64,000 nt of DNA, from NCBI RefSeq assembly GCF_044597725.1, contig NZ_CP139003.1:1488001-1552000 (forward strand), given 5' to 3'. A model generated the notes under the pieces. That model was not told where the DNA came from. It did no database searches and was given only the letters and a program-made list of their open reading frames with translations. Both the position numbers and the translations under genes were made by a program. Below, piece by piece: positions 47,821 through 54,545 of this stretch. Position 1 is the first letter of the stretch, and every line of letters starts with the position of its first letter. The DNA comes from Bermanella sp044597725. GTDB taxonomy: Bacteria > Pseudomonadota > Gammaproteobacteria > Pseudomonadales > Oceanobacteraceae.

Positions 47821-50421
47821 ATGGATAGCATGAAAGAAGATCATCATCATTCACAAGAACCCGATGGCTTCGAAGCCTGGATTAATGAGCGTCCTAAGTG
47901 GCTGCAATCCGCAGCGCGATTACTTATTGACTCAAAAAGAAAGCCTAATGACGATGAAATAGCAGAGCTTGCAAGGCTATGCTTTAAAGAGGCGTCGGGG
48001 GCAAAGGAAGGTTTCTCCAAAATAATACCTGGTGCTTTGGCTCAGGCAAGCCAACGTCCAGAACTACGTATCAATAACATTTCTGGTGTCTCTGGTGTTA
48101 ACGCAATCAAATCAGGTGCATCTCTTGCATTTGGCAATACAAACCTCGCAGTTATATATGGTGCAAATGGATCAGGGAAAACAAGCTTCTCTCGCATTCT
48201 AAAACAGGCATGTGGCTCAAGAGCAAAGGATGAACTACTGGGCAACGTATTCTCGAAAGAACCACCACCCGCTGCGGCGGATATAGGTTTATCAGTTAAT
48301 GGAAAAGCACAGTCAGTTCCTTGGACCCTTGGTGGTGGAGCCTTAGCGCATCTACGTCATGTTCATGTTTTCGATACAAAGGCTGCTCAAATGTACATGG
48401 GGGAAAACGAAGCGACATACGAGCCAAGTCGTATGCGTTTCAATTCATCTCTAATTGCAATATGTGATCGTGTGTCAACATTTCTGAAGCAAGAAAAAGT
48501 GAAGCTCACGTCGAAGCTCCCTAGCACACCGCCAATGCTAATCCATGCTGCTCCAATACAATGGTTAAATGCACTTAAAGCCACCACCAAGCCAGAAGTT
48601 ATTGAACAAAAATGTGAGTACTCTAAAGAGCTTGACGATGAGCGCATTGCAACAGAAACAGCTTTAGCTCAAAAAGACGTGGAAGGCCGTCTTAAAGCTA
48701 TTACGCAAGATAGAATTGTTTATAAACGAATAAAAGATGGAATCGATAGCTTAAAATCTGGTTTGTCTGATGAAACAATTCAAGATCTAATTACTACGAG
48801 GTCTGATGCTAATAAGAAGCGAAATATTGCGAACGAAGAAGCTAAAAAGGTCTTCTCTAATGTTGCTCTTGACGGTGTAGGGCAAAGCACATGGATGGCA
48901 CTATGGAGGCATGCAAAAGAATTTTCTGAAAAGCATGCATACCCAGATGTAAATTTTCCATTTACTGGGGATGAGTCTCGCTGTGTTCTATGTCAGCAAG
49001 AATTCACAAGTGAAGGAAAAGAGCGCATGGGTAACTTTCAGGCATATGTTCAAGGGGGGCTTGAAGCAGATGCCAAAAAAGCCGAGAGCCTGAGCGATGA
49101 GCTGGCGAAGAAGATTCCTAACTTACCGCTGGAGCATGACTGGCTGATACAAATGAATCAATTGAAAGTGTCAGAGGAATTAGCTAAGCAATATATGACA
49201 GAGCTAATGCTACGTCGAAAAGCAGTTGATACTGCGGATAGTCTTGCTGCAGTCCCTATTTTTGACTGGATCCCTATAGATAAAGCATGTCAAAGTATAT
49301 CGAATGCTTTTGATTTAGAGGAAAAGACCCTTAAAGAGCTAAAACAGGATGGGCAGCGACTGAAGCTAGAAACGCGACTTAAAGAGCTCCAGTCCACTCA
49401 GTGGCTAAATCAAAATAAAACTGCCATTCTAGAGGAGAGAAAAAGGCTAAAATCTATTTCTACTTTCGATGCTGCAATTAGGCTTACAAGTACAAATGCC
49501 CTGACAAAAAAAAGCAATGAATTAGCAAAATTCGAACTTGATGCGGGCTATCAAGAACGCTTTGCCGAAGAGCTAAGTGTGCTAGGGGGCATGAGACTTA
49601 CCGTTAAGCCAGAGAGTAAACAGCAGGGAAAAGGGAAAATAACATTTGGACTGACACTACAAGGGAGTAAATCAGCTGTACCAGCTGAGAAAATCTTGAG
49701 CGAAGGCGAAATCAGGGTTGTAGCCCTAGCGGCTTTTCTAGCTGACATTAGAGGATCTGACCAAAATTCTCCTTTCATATTTGATGATCCAATATCATCT
49801 CTTGATCAAGATTTCGAAGAAAAAGTTGTATCACGACTTGTTACTTTAGCGATGGATCGTCAGGTTATCATTTTTACACATAGGCTATCCCTTTTGTCTC
49901 AGGTTGAATCAGTGAGCAGGAGATTGAAGGAGCAAGCTCGCGAAAGTGGATTTCCAGCTCAGGTTTCTGTAACTGTGGAAACGTTACGAAAGCTCGGGAA
50001 AGACTCAGGGATTACAGCTAAATTAAGCCTTCGAGATTCGAAACCTAAGAAAGCTGTGGCACGTATAAAAAACGAATTCCTTCCCCAGCTAAGAAGGCAT
50101 GTTAATAATGGTGATGCGGATACTTTTGAGAGAGAGGCATGGCAAGTCTGTAGCGAGTTTAGAATTTTGCTGGAGAAATGTGTCGAAAGCGTGCTATTGA
50201 ATGAAGTTCTTGTAAGATTTAGACGAGACGTTCAAACAAAGGGCCGACTATCAAAATTAACGAAGATAGAGCAGAGCGATTGTGACCTTATTGATGATCT
50301 GATGTCTCGATACTCAGTTTTTGAACATTCACAATCTGATGAGTTTCCTGCACCGTGTCCTGATCTTCAACAGATAGAACAGGATGTTGATGCATTGTCT
50401 TCTTGGATTAATGCATTTTGA
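47821..50421 (+). CDS. AAA-family ATPase resembling RloC/PrrC-type proteins, candidate defence gene
   Basis: An 866-residue SMC/RloC-like ATPase. Walker A GANGSGKT is at residues 114-121, after a helical N-terminal extension. A long coiled-coil region follows with a CVLC pair at residues 388 and 391, like a zinc hook. The signature ILSEGEIR precedes Walker B FIFDD (652-656). The C-terminal 130 residues are helical and carry R781-x3-E785 and R830-x5-H836, which fit the R-x4-6-H pattern of HEPN nucleases. RloC and PrrC cut tRNA to stop phage growth, so a similar role is plausible. It lies between two attC-like sites. Family placement is moderate, the nuclease end tentative. Confidence 0.7.
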   Translation: MDSMKEDHHHSQEPDGFEAWINERPKWLQSAARLLIDSKRKPNDDEIAELARLCFKEASGAKEGFSKIIPGALAQASQRPELRINNISGVSGVNAIKSGASLAFGNTNLAVIYGANGSGKTSFSRILKQACGSRAKDELLGNVFSKEPPPAAADIGLSVNGKAQSVPWTLGGGALAHLRHVHVFDTKAAQMYMGENEATYEPSRMRFNSSLIAICDRVSTFLKQEKVKLTSKLPSTPPMLIHAAPIQWLNALKATTKPEVIEQKCEYSKELDDERIATETALAQKDVEGRLKAITQDRIVYKRIKDGIDSLKSGLSDETIQDLITTRSDANKKRNIANEEAKKVFSNVALDGVGQSTWMALWRHAKEFSEKHAYPDVNFPFTGDESRCVLCQQEFTSEGKERMGNFQAYVQGGLEADAKKAESLSDELAKKIPNLPLEHDWLIQMNQLKVSEELAKQYMTELMLRRKAVDTADSLAAVPIFDWIPIDKACQSISNAFDLEEKTLKELKQDGQRLKLETRLKELQSTQWLNQNKTAILEERKRLKSISTFDAAIRLTSTNALTKKSNELAKFELDAGYQERFAEELSVLGGMRLTVKPESKQQGKGKITFGLTLQGSKSAVPAEKILSEGEIRVVALAAFLADIRGSDQNSPFIFDDPISSLDQDFEEKVVSRLVTLAMDRQVIIFTHRLSLLSQVESVSRRLKEQARESGFPAQVSVTVETLRKLGKDSGITAKLSLRDSKPKKAVARIKNEFLPQLRRHVNNGDADTFEREAWQVCSEFRILLEKCVESVLLNEVLVRFRRDVQTKGRLSKLTKIEQSDCDLIDDLMSRYSVFEHSQSDEFPAPCPDLQQIEQDVDALSSWINAF

Positions 50422-50428
50422 TAAAAGT

Positions 50429-50498
50429 ATTAATTCTAGAAAACTTTTTGGGGGAGCCTTCCTACGCTCCCAATTTCCCGGCGAGCAAGGCGTTAAAT
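50429..50498 (+). repeat. attC-like recombination site b
   Basis: After the ATPase stop, GGGGGAGC-CTTCCTAC-GCTCCC forms a stem, and the segment ends GCGAGCAAGGCGTTAAAT, where GTTAAAT matches GTTRRRY exactly. The left end is less well kept than in site a. Confidence 0.5.
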
Positions 50499-50512
50499 TT
50501 CAAGGAAGCATC

Positions 50513-51301
50513 GTGCAAGAATCACGGAAACTAAAAGACTATCTAATAGAAAGGCCGAACCCAAAAGGTATAGATGTCCTTTGTGGTTTGAAGCATTTTG
50601 CAATCATTACTTACGCAGTACCTTCTGATAGGTTTCAAGGTATATTTCCTGAGCGGTTTCAATTAGACACAGTTGAAATCAACGGCCAAGAGATGGGGCT
50701 TATATCTGTAGTTCCATTTATTGATGTTGACTTTACTTTAGCAGTCTTCCCGTTTCCGAAATTTACAATGGGCCAAACAAACTATCGAATATACATTATC
50801 GATACTGAAACTGGGGAACGTTGTGTATGGTTCCTTGGTACTACTTTAGATTCTTGGACGTTAGTGGTGCCAAAACACCTTTGGAATCTTCCGTGGCATG
50901 CTGGAAAAGTTAGCTTTGACTGCACTTTTAATGAAGTTAATGGCTTGTACGAAAAGTACCATATGGAAACTGAATCCGAGTGGGCTGAAGCTTCAGCTGA
51001 TTTGGTTCAATCAGAATCAGATTTATTAAAATTCCCAGGCTTCCCCGATGTTGAATCTGCCTTGGTCTATCTAACGCATCCGTTAGCTGGGTTTTATCAT
51101 CGAAGAGATAATAAGTTGGGTACATATCGCGTGTGGCACAAAGAGCTTGAGGTTAAGCCAGCCACGCTAAAATCAGCTAATTTCAAACTTTTATCTGATC
51201 TTGGTATTGTCAAAGAAGAGGAGCAAAGCAATCCCTATAGTGTGTTAATCGAGCCAATAAATGAATTTACCATATACTTACCTCCTACCATTGTCGGGTA
51301 A
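50513..51301 (+). CDS. DUF2071-like (acetoacetate-decarboxylase-like fold) protein
   Basis: A 262-residue protein with a beta-rich fold. The pattern HFAIITYAVPSDRFQGIFPERFQLD, then GLISVVPFIDVDF, YRIYIIDTETGERCVWFLGTTLD, resembles YqjF/DUF2071 proteins, which have an acetoacetate-decarboxylase-like barrel. The frame is open upstream into the ATPase gene, but the GTG at 50513, behind AAGGAAG and after attC-like site b, is a better start. No membrane span. Activity unknown. Confidence 0.6.
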   Translation: MQESRKLKDYLIERPNPKGIDVLCGLKHFAIITYAVPSDRFQGIFPERFQLDTVEINGQEMGLISVVPFIDVDFTLAVFPFPKFTMGQTNYRIYIIDTETGERCVWFLGTTLDSWTLVVPKHLWNLPWHAGKVSFDCTFNEVNGLYEKYHMETESEWAEASADLVQSESDLLKFPGFPDVESALVYLTHPLAGFYHRRDNKLGTYRVWHKELEVKPATLKSANFKLLSDLGIVKEEEQSNPYSVLIEPINEFTIYLPPTIVG

Positions 51302-51306
51302 AAATT

Positions 51307-51396
51307 TAACAAGGCGCTCAAGCAAGGGCGCTGCAAAGCTGGAAGGTGCCGCTTAGTAAGGCATTCACCTTCCGATTTATCCAAGCGAGAGATTCG
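51307..51396 (+). repeat. attC-like site c (degenerate)
   Basis: It opens TTAACAAGGCGCTCAAGCAAG, as many marine attC sites do, and has a central hairpin GGAAGGTG...CACCTTCC. The right end (AAGCGAGAGATTCG) does not match GTTRRRY, so it may be inactive. Confidence 0.45.
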
Positions 51397-51397
51397 T

Positions 51398-51976
51398 ATG
51401 AAAATTAAGAACTTATTCATAGCATTAGTTATTACTTTCACTCTAATAGGTTGTGATGACAACAATAGCGTAGATAAAGAAATAGAAGCAATTAGCGCTG
51501 AATTGAATCAAATGGCATCTGAGCTCAAGGAACTAGAAGAAAAGTACCCAGAAGAGATTGACCGAAATGGAGATGGTCAACCCGATTTATATATAGAGGT
51601 AGAAGGTGATTTCTATTACGAACTTTATGATAGAAATTTTGATGGGAAAGTAGATGAAAGCTGGAAGTATGATTCTAGTGATAAATTAGTATCAGGTAAG
51701 GTTGATGAGAATTTAGATGGTATCTTAGAAACGCAGTATATATCTAAAGGTTACTCATTAAATAAGGTATTCTCAGATTCAGATGGTAATGGAGTGTTTG
51801 ATATTTATACAAAGCTCGATCGCGGTGTAATGGTTTACTCCGAAAAATATTACAGAGTAGATCAACAGGTAAAAATTGGCAAAGTAGAATATGAATATGG
51901 CTACCCAACAGGACCAGAAGTTTTCTCGGAAACCACTATCTCCGAAGTAGAATTTCAGGCAAGTAGAAAACAATGA
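51398..51976 (+). CDS. Lipoprotein with calcium-loop-like aspartate repeats
   Basis: A 192-residue predicted lipoprotein: MKIKNLFIALVITFTLIGC gives a lipobox at Cys19. After a short coiled coil (EIEAISAELNQMASELKELEEKY) come four aspartate-rich loops, DRNGDGQPD, DRNFDGKVD, DENLDGILE and DSDGNGVFD. They resemble EF-hand or thrombospondin-type-3 calcium loops, each followed by a short strand. GAGAG precedes the ATG. It lies between attC-like sites c and d. A surface calcium-binding role is inferred; the exact family is unknown. Confidence 0.65.
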   Translation: MKIKNLFIALVITFTLIGCDDNNSVDKEIEAISAELNQMASELKELEEKYPEEIDRNGDGQPDLYIEVEGDFYYELYDRNFDGKVDESWKYDSSDKLVSGKVDENLDGILETQYISKGYSLNKVFSDSDGNGVFDIYTKLDRGVMVYSEKYYRVDQQVKIGKVEYEYGYPTGPEVFSETTISEVEFQASRKQ

Positions 51977-51987
51977 GTTCCAAGAAT

Positions 51988-52061
51988 GCATATAACAAGG
52001 CGCTGCTGTCGGACAAATTTTCCGCTGCGCTTCAAATATGCCGCAGAGCGCGGCGCTATGC
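51988..52061 (+). repeat. attC-like recombination site d
   Basis: Starts GCATATAACAAGGCGCTGC and ends GCAGAGCGCGGCGCTATGC. GCTATGC is one base off the GTTRRRY core. Left and right arms pair imperfectly. The central TCCGCTGCGCTTCAAAT is a stretch I associate with chromosomal attC sites of marine gammaproteobacteria. Confidence 0.55.
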
Positions 52062-52075
52062 AGTAAGGAGTAGGT

Positions 52076-52417
52076 ATGGATACATTTGAATTTAATGTTG
52101 ATGAAAAGCTTAGGCCTTCAGTTGAAAGAAAACTTACAGGGTCAACTTCTATTGATAGAGAAGTATCGGCCCTTTCTCTTGATGGTATCCCTATCAGCAT
52201 TAAACCAGTAATTGCTTTTTTGCGTCTATATAGAAAAGTAGCTCCAAAAGCATTACGATGTCGATGTGTATTTGATCCTAGCTGCTCACATTATAGTGAG
52301 TTAGCTTTTAGGGAGCATGGTTTAATAACTGGAACACGGCTTACATTTAATAGGTTGCATCGTTGCAAGCCAAATACTGGCGGTATCGATTTTTTAAATT
52401 TAAAACAAGGAAAGTAA
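52076..52417 (+). CDS. YidD-family protein in a cassette
   Basis: A 113-residue protein whose C-terminal 65 residues carry the YidD pattern: FLRLYRKVAPKALRCRCVFDPSCSHYSELAFREHGLITG, then RLHRCKPNTGGIDF, with its cysteines intact. YidD helps the insertase YidC place inner-membrane proteins and normally sits between rnpA and yidC. This copy has a divergent N-terminal extension of 45 residues and stands in the cassette array, so it is probably an accessory paralogue. AAGGAG precedes the ATG. The following small gene starts one base after its stop. Confidence 0.75.
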   Translation: MDTFEFNVDEKLRPSVERKLTGSTSIDREVSALSLDGIPISIKPVIAFLRLYRKVAPKALRCRCVFDPSCSHYSELAFREHGLITGTRLTFNRLHRCKPNTGGIDFLNLKQGK

Positions 52418-52418
52418 A

Positions 52419-52607
52419 ATGAAATATAAAGTTGAATCAATTGGTGCAGAGTTTTCAAGTAAAGGAATAAAAGCCCTAGAGCAGCGTTTGGACTCAAAAG
52501 CATCAGAGGGGTATAAATTTCACTCTGTATTCCAAGTTTCACAGCCCGGCTGCTTGGGGATTGGTCAAGGCACTACGACTTACTTGGCTGTTTACGTTAA
52601 AGACTAA
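52419..52607 (+). CDS. Small DUF4177-like protein
   Basis: A 62-residue protein with the beta-alpha-beta pattern of DUF4177: MKYKVESIGAEF, then LEQRLDSKASEGYKFHSVF, then TTTYLAVYVK. It starts one base after the yidD-like stop, behind AAGGAAAG, so both belong to the same cassette. Function of the family is unknown. Confidence 0.6.
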   Translation: MKYKVESIGAEFSSKGIKALEQRLDSKASEGYKFHSVFQVSQPGCLGIGQGTTTYLAVYVKD

Positions 52608-52608
52608 A

Positions 52609-52634
52609 GCATAACAAGGTCAGCCAGAGGGTCG
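52609..52634 (+). repeat. attC-like site e, left end only
   Basis: GCATAACAAGGTCAGCCAG is the start of an attC-like site. It stops at 52634, where an IS3-type end begins, so the right half is missing. Confidence 0.45.
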
Positions 52635-52748
52635 TGAACTTCCCCCGATAATGTGGACACCTTTAAATAACTTAAAGGTGTCTCAATGCCAAAGTATAAT
52701 GTCCCCATAAAAACACAATTGTATTCTAATGAGTTTGAGATCAAGTAA
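52635..52748 (+). mobile_element. IS3-family insertion sequence remnant (left end)
   Basis: The sequence from 52635 (TGAACTTCCCCCGATAATG) resembles the terminal inverted repeat of IS3-family elements. It is followed at 52686 by an ATG with the first codons of a typical OrfA (MPKYNVPIKTQLYSNEFEIK) that hit a TAA at 52746. The rest of the transposase and the right end are absent. It is a dead fragment that truncated attC-like site e. Confidence 0.6.
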
Positions 52749-52789
52749 GTTAAAGTAGCTGTCAACTCACAATTCAAAGAAACCTAAAC

Positions 52790-53040
52790 TCTCCCCGGCG
52801 ACACACCCATAATCCGCTTAAACACGCGAAAACGCCGCTTCTGATTCACAGCCAAGTTCTTGCGCCAAGTTAATCAATTGCTCATGGTTTTGTTTTAATC
52901 GCTGATAAGCTAAGTTCATTCGCCATTGGGTTAAGTAGCTTTTTACGCTGTCGCCTAATAAGCGTTTAAAGTGCGCTGAAAACGCTAGAACGCGACATGC
53001 CGGTTCTCGCTGGATGCTTACCGACAAATTGGTCAAAACC
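52790..53040 (-). pseudogene. AraC-family regulator remnant, frameshifted
   Basis: The longest frame contains FSAHFKRLLGDSVKSYLTQWRMNLAYQRLKQNHEQLINLAQELGCESEAAFSRV, clearly the DNA-binding domain of an AraC-type regulator. It then hits a stop, while the expected continuation FKRIMGVSPG lies in a neighbouring frame at 52790-52820. Upstream, GMSRSSVFSA is also in another frame. At least two frameshifts and loss of the N-terminal domain make it non-functional. It may once have regulated the azoreductase; that is speculation. Confidence 0.7.
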
Positions 53041-53200
53041 CATGATGCAGTAAGTCAGGTCCGTTTTTCCGCCTTTACCTGTGAAATTGAGAAATTCTTA
53101 ACTTCAATAGGTATATCCATCGACTATGTGTATCTAAACTTTATATGCTGTCGAAAGGTCAATGCTGGAGGGATTATTGCGCTGAAGTGTTGGTCGTGTC

Positions 53201-53491
53201 TTACTTCTGCCGCTTAATATCCCTATAGAAGTTTTCATGCGTGCCCAGTGTTAGTAGCTCAAGCACAAGCGCGCCGTCATCAAAGCTGTAAGCCAGTAGA
53301 GTTAGCTGCTTGTTCATTTTAAATTTATGAACTCGTAGGAAAGCCAAATCTCCTTTCTTCTGATCACCAAGAGCTGGGTCGGCCACTAATTCTCTTACCG
53401 CTATGTCTAGGTCTTTCTTTTGATTTGGCTTTAACTTTTTAACCGCTTTTTTAAACGTAGGTGTTTGTAAAACGCTTTTTGCTTTAGCCAA
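53201..53491 (-). CDS. RelE/ParE-superfamily toxin
   Basis: A 96-residue basic protein with the RelE/ParE fold: TPTFKKAVKKLKPNQKKDLDIAVRELVADP, then the strands FLRVHKFKMNKQLTLLAYSF and LVLELLTLGTHENFYRDIK. The closing LGTHENFYRDIK is typical of the toxin core. RelE-type members cut mRNA on the ribosome; ParE-type members block gyrase; sequence alone does not decide. The start overlaps the antitoxin stop by 8 bases, the usual antitoxin-first order. Confidence 0.8.
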   Translation of the reverse strand: MAKAKSVLQTPTFKKAVKKLKPNQKKDLDIAVRELVADPALGDQKKGDLAFLRVHKFKMNKQLTLLAYSFDDGALVLELLTLGTHENFYRDIKRQK

Positions 53492-53705
53492 AATCGTAGT
53501 CCTCTAACTTTCCGGCGTCACGTTCTGCTTGTGCGATAATCGCTTGTCTTACGAATTCGTAAGGCAAGTCTGGGTTGTCTTCCATTATCTCGCCTATTTT
53601 GGCCCAATGCTCAATTTGCTTAGGAGGCGTTCTATTAAGTGCTTTAGCCATAATGGTCGCCTTCTCAATGAGCTCTTGGTCTAGTCGAATGCTGGTAGTA
53701 GCCAT
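53484..53705 (-). CDS. ParD-like antitoxin
   Basis: A 73-residue protein with an N-terminal ribbon-helix-helix (MATTSIRLDQELIEKATIMAKALNRTPPKQIEHWAKIGEIMED) of the ParD-like antitoxin family, followed by a flexible acidic end (LPYEFVRQ...DYDFG) that would bind the toxin. GGAGAAG precedes the ATG. A perfect palindrome 31 bp upstream is its likely operator. Such pairs stabilise cassette arrays and islands. Confidence 0.8.
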   Translation of the reverse strand: MATTSIRLDQELIEKATIMAKALNRTPPKQIEHWAKIGEIMEDNPDLPYEFVRQAIIAQAERDAGKLEDYDFG

Positions 53706-53735
53706 AAATACTTCTCCATTTTTATGTTCTTAATA

Positions 53736-53754
53736 TTGTAGTAACTTACTACAA
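53736..53754 (-). promoter_or_regulatory. Palindromic operator of the toxin-antitoxin operon
   Basis: TTGTAGTAACTTACTACAA is a perfect 9-bp inverted repeat around a single C, 31 bp upstream of the antitoxin ATG. Ribbon-helix-helix antitoxins usually repress their own promoter through such a site. Confidence 0.6.
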
Positions 53755-53892
53755 ATGATGCAATTAGCCTCATAATTTCCTGTGAGTTTATTATCAACTA
53801 AATAGATATAATTCAGCTAATAATTCCGATAATTAATCGAATTATAAGGTGTATTATGGCTTCAACTTAAACGAACAGCGTTGGAGCCTAAT

Positions 53893-54492
53893 ATGAAACT
53901 TCTACAAATCAACAGCGGTATTTTCACCGAGAACAGCCAATCTACCCAGCTTGCAGACCAGTTTGCCCAGCAGTGGTTGGCGCAAAACCCAGGCAGCGAG
54001 CGCATTGTGCGCGACCTAATTGCTGAGCCTGTGCCGCATTTAGACGCCAACATTATTACCGCATTCGCCACCGAAGCCGAGCAGCGCAGCGCCGAGCAGG
54101 TTGTGGTGCATGAAAGCAGCATGAAGCTAATTGAAGAGCTACAACAAGCCGATGCAGTGGTACTGGGCGTGCCTATGTACAACTTTGCGGTGCCTTCTCA
54201 GCTTAAAGCTTACTTCGACCACATTGCCCGTGCTGGCATTACCTTCCGCTATACCGAGAATGGCCCTGTAGGTTTGTTAGCAGATAAGCCAGTTTATGTG
54301 TTGGCGGCCCGTGGTGGTATTCATAAAGACCAACCAACAGATACACAAACCGGCTTCATTAAAACCATTCTTGGTTTCATGGGCTTACAAAATGTTGAAA
54401 TCATCTATGCCGAAGGTTTGAACATGGGTGATGAAGCCAAGGCCAAAGGGTTGGATGAGGCTAAGCAACAAATGCAAGCGGTATTCGCTTAA
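53893..54492 (+). CDS. azoR: FMN-dependent NADH-azoreductase
   Basis: A 199-residue flavodoxin-like quinone/azo reductase. The N-terminal KLLQINSGIFTENSQSTQLADQF is the FMN phosphate loop, GVPMYNFAVPSQLKAYFDHIARAGITFRYTENGPVG is the flavin and active-site block, and ARGGIH follows. The ATG at 53893 follows GGAG; an in-frame TTG at 53881 is unlikely. The gene reduces azo compounds and quinones with NADH. Its regulator appears lost (see the AraC remnant upstream). Confidence 0.9.
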   Translation: MKLLQINSGIFTENSQSTQLADQFAQQWLAQNPGSERIVRDLIAEPVPHLDANIITAFATEAEQRSAEQVVVHESSMKLIEELQQADAVVLGVPMYNFAVPSQLKAYFDHIARAGITFRYTENGPVGLLADKPVYVLAARGGIHKDQPTDTQTGFIKTILGFMGLQNVEIIYAEGLNMGDEAKAKGLDEAKQQMQAVFA

Positions 54493-54516
54493 GCCTGTTG
54501 CTTAAACTTTGTTAGA

Positions 54517-54545
54517 GCCATCCCAGCGTAAAGCTGGGTTGGCCT
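54517..54545. terminator. Hairpin between convergent azoR and the glycosyltransferase gene
   Basis: GCCA-T-CCCAGC-GTAAA-GCTGGG-T-TGGC is an almost perfect stem with a T-T mismatch. It lies at the 3' ends of both genes and probably terminates both. Confidence 0.6.
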
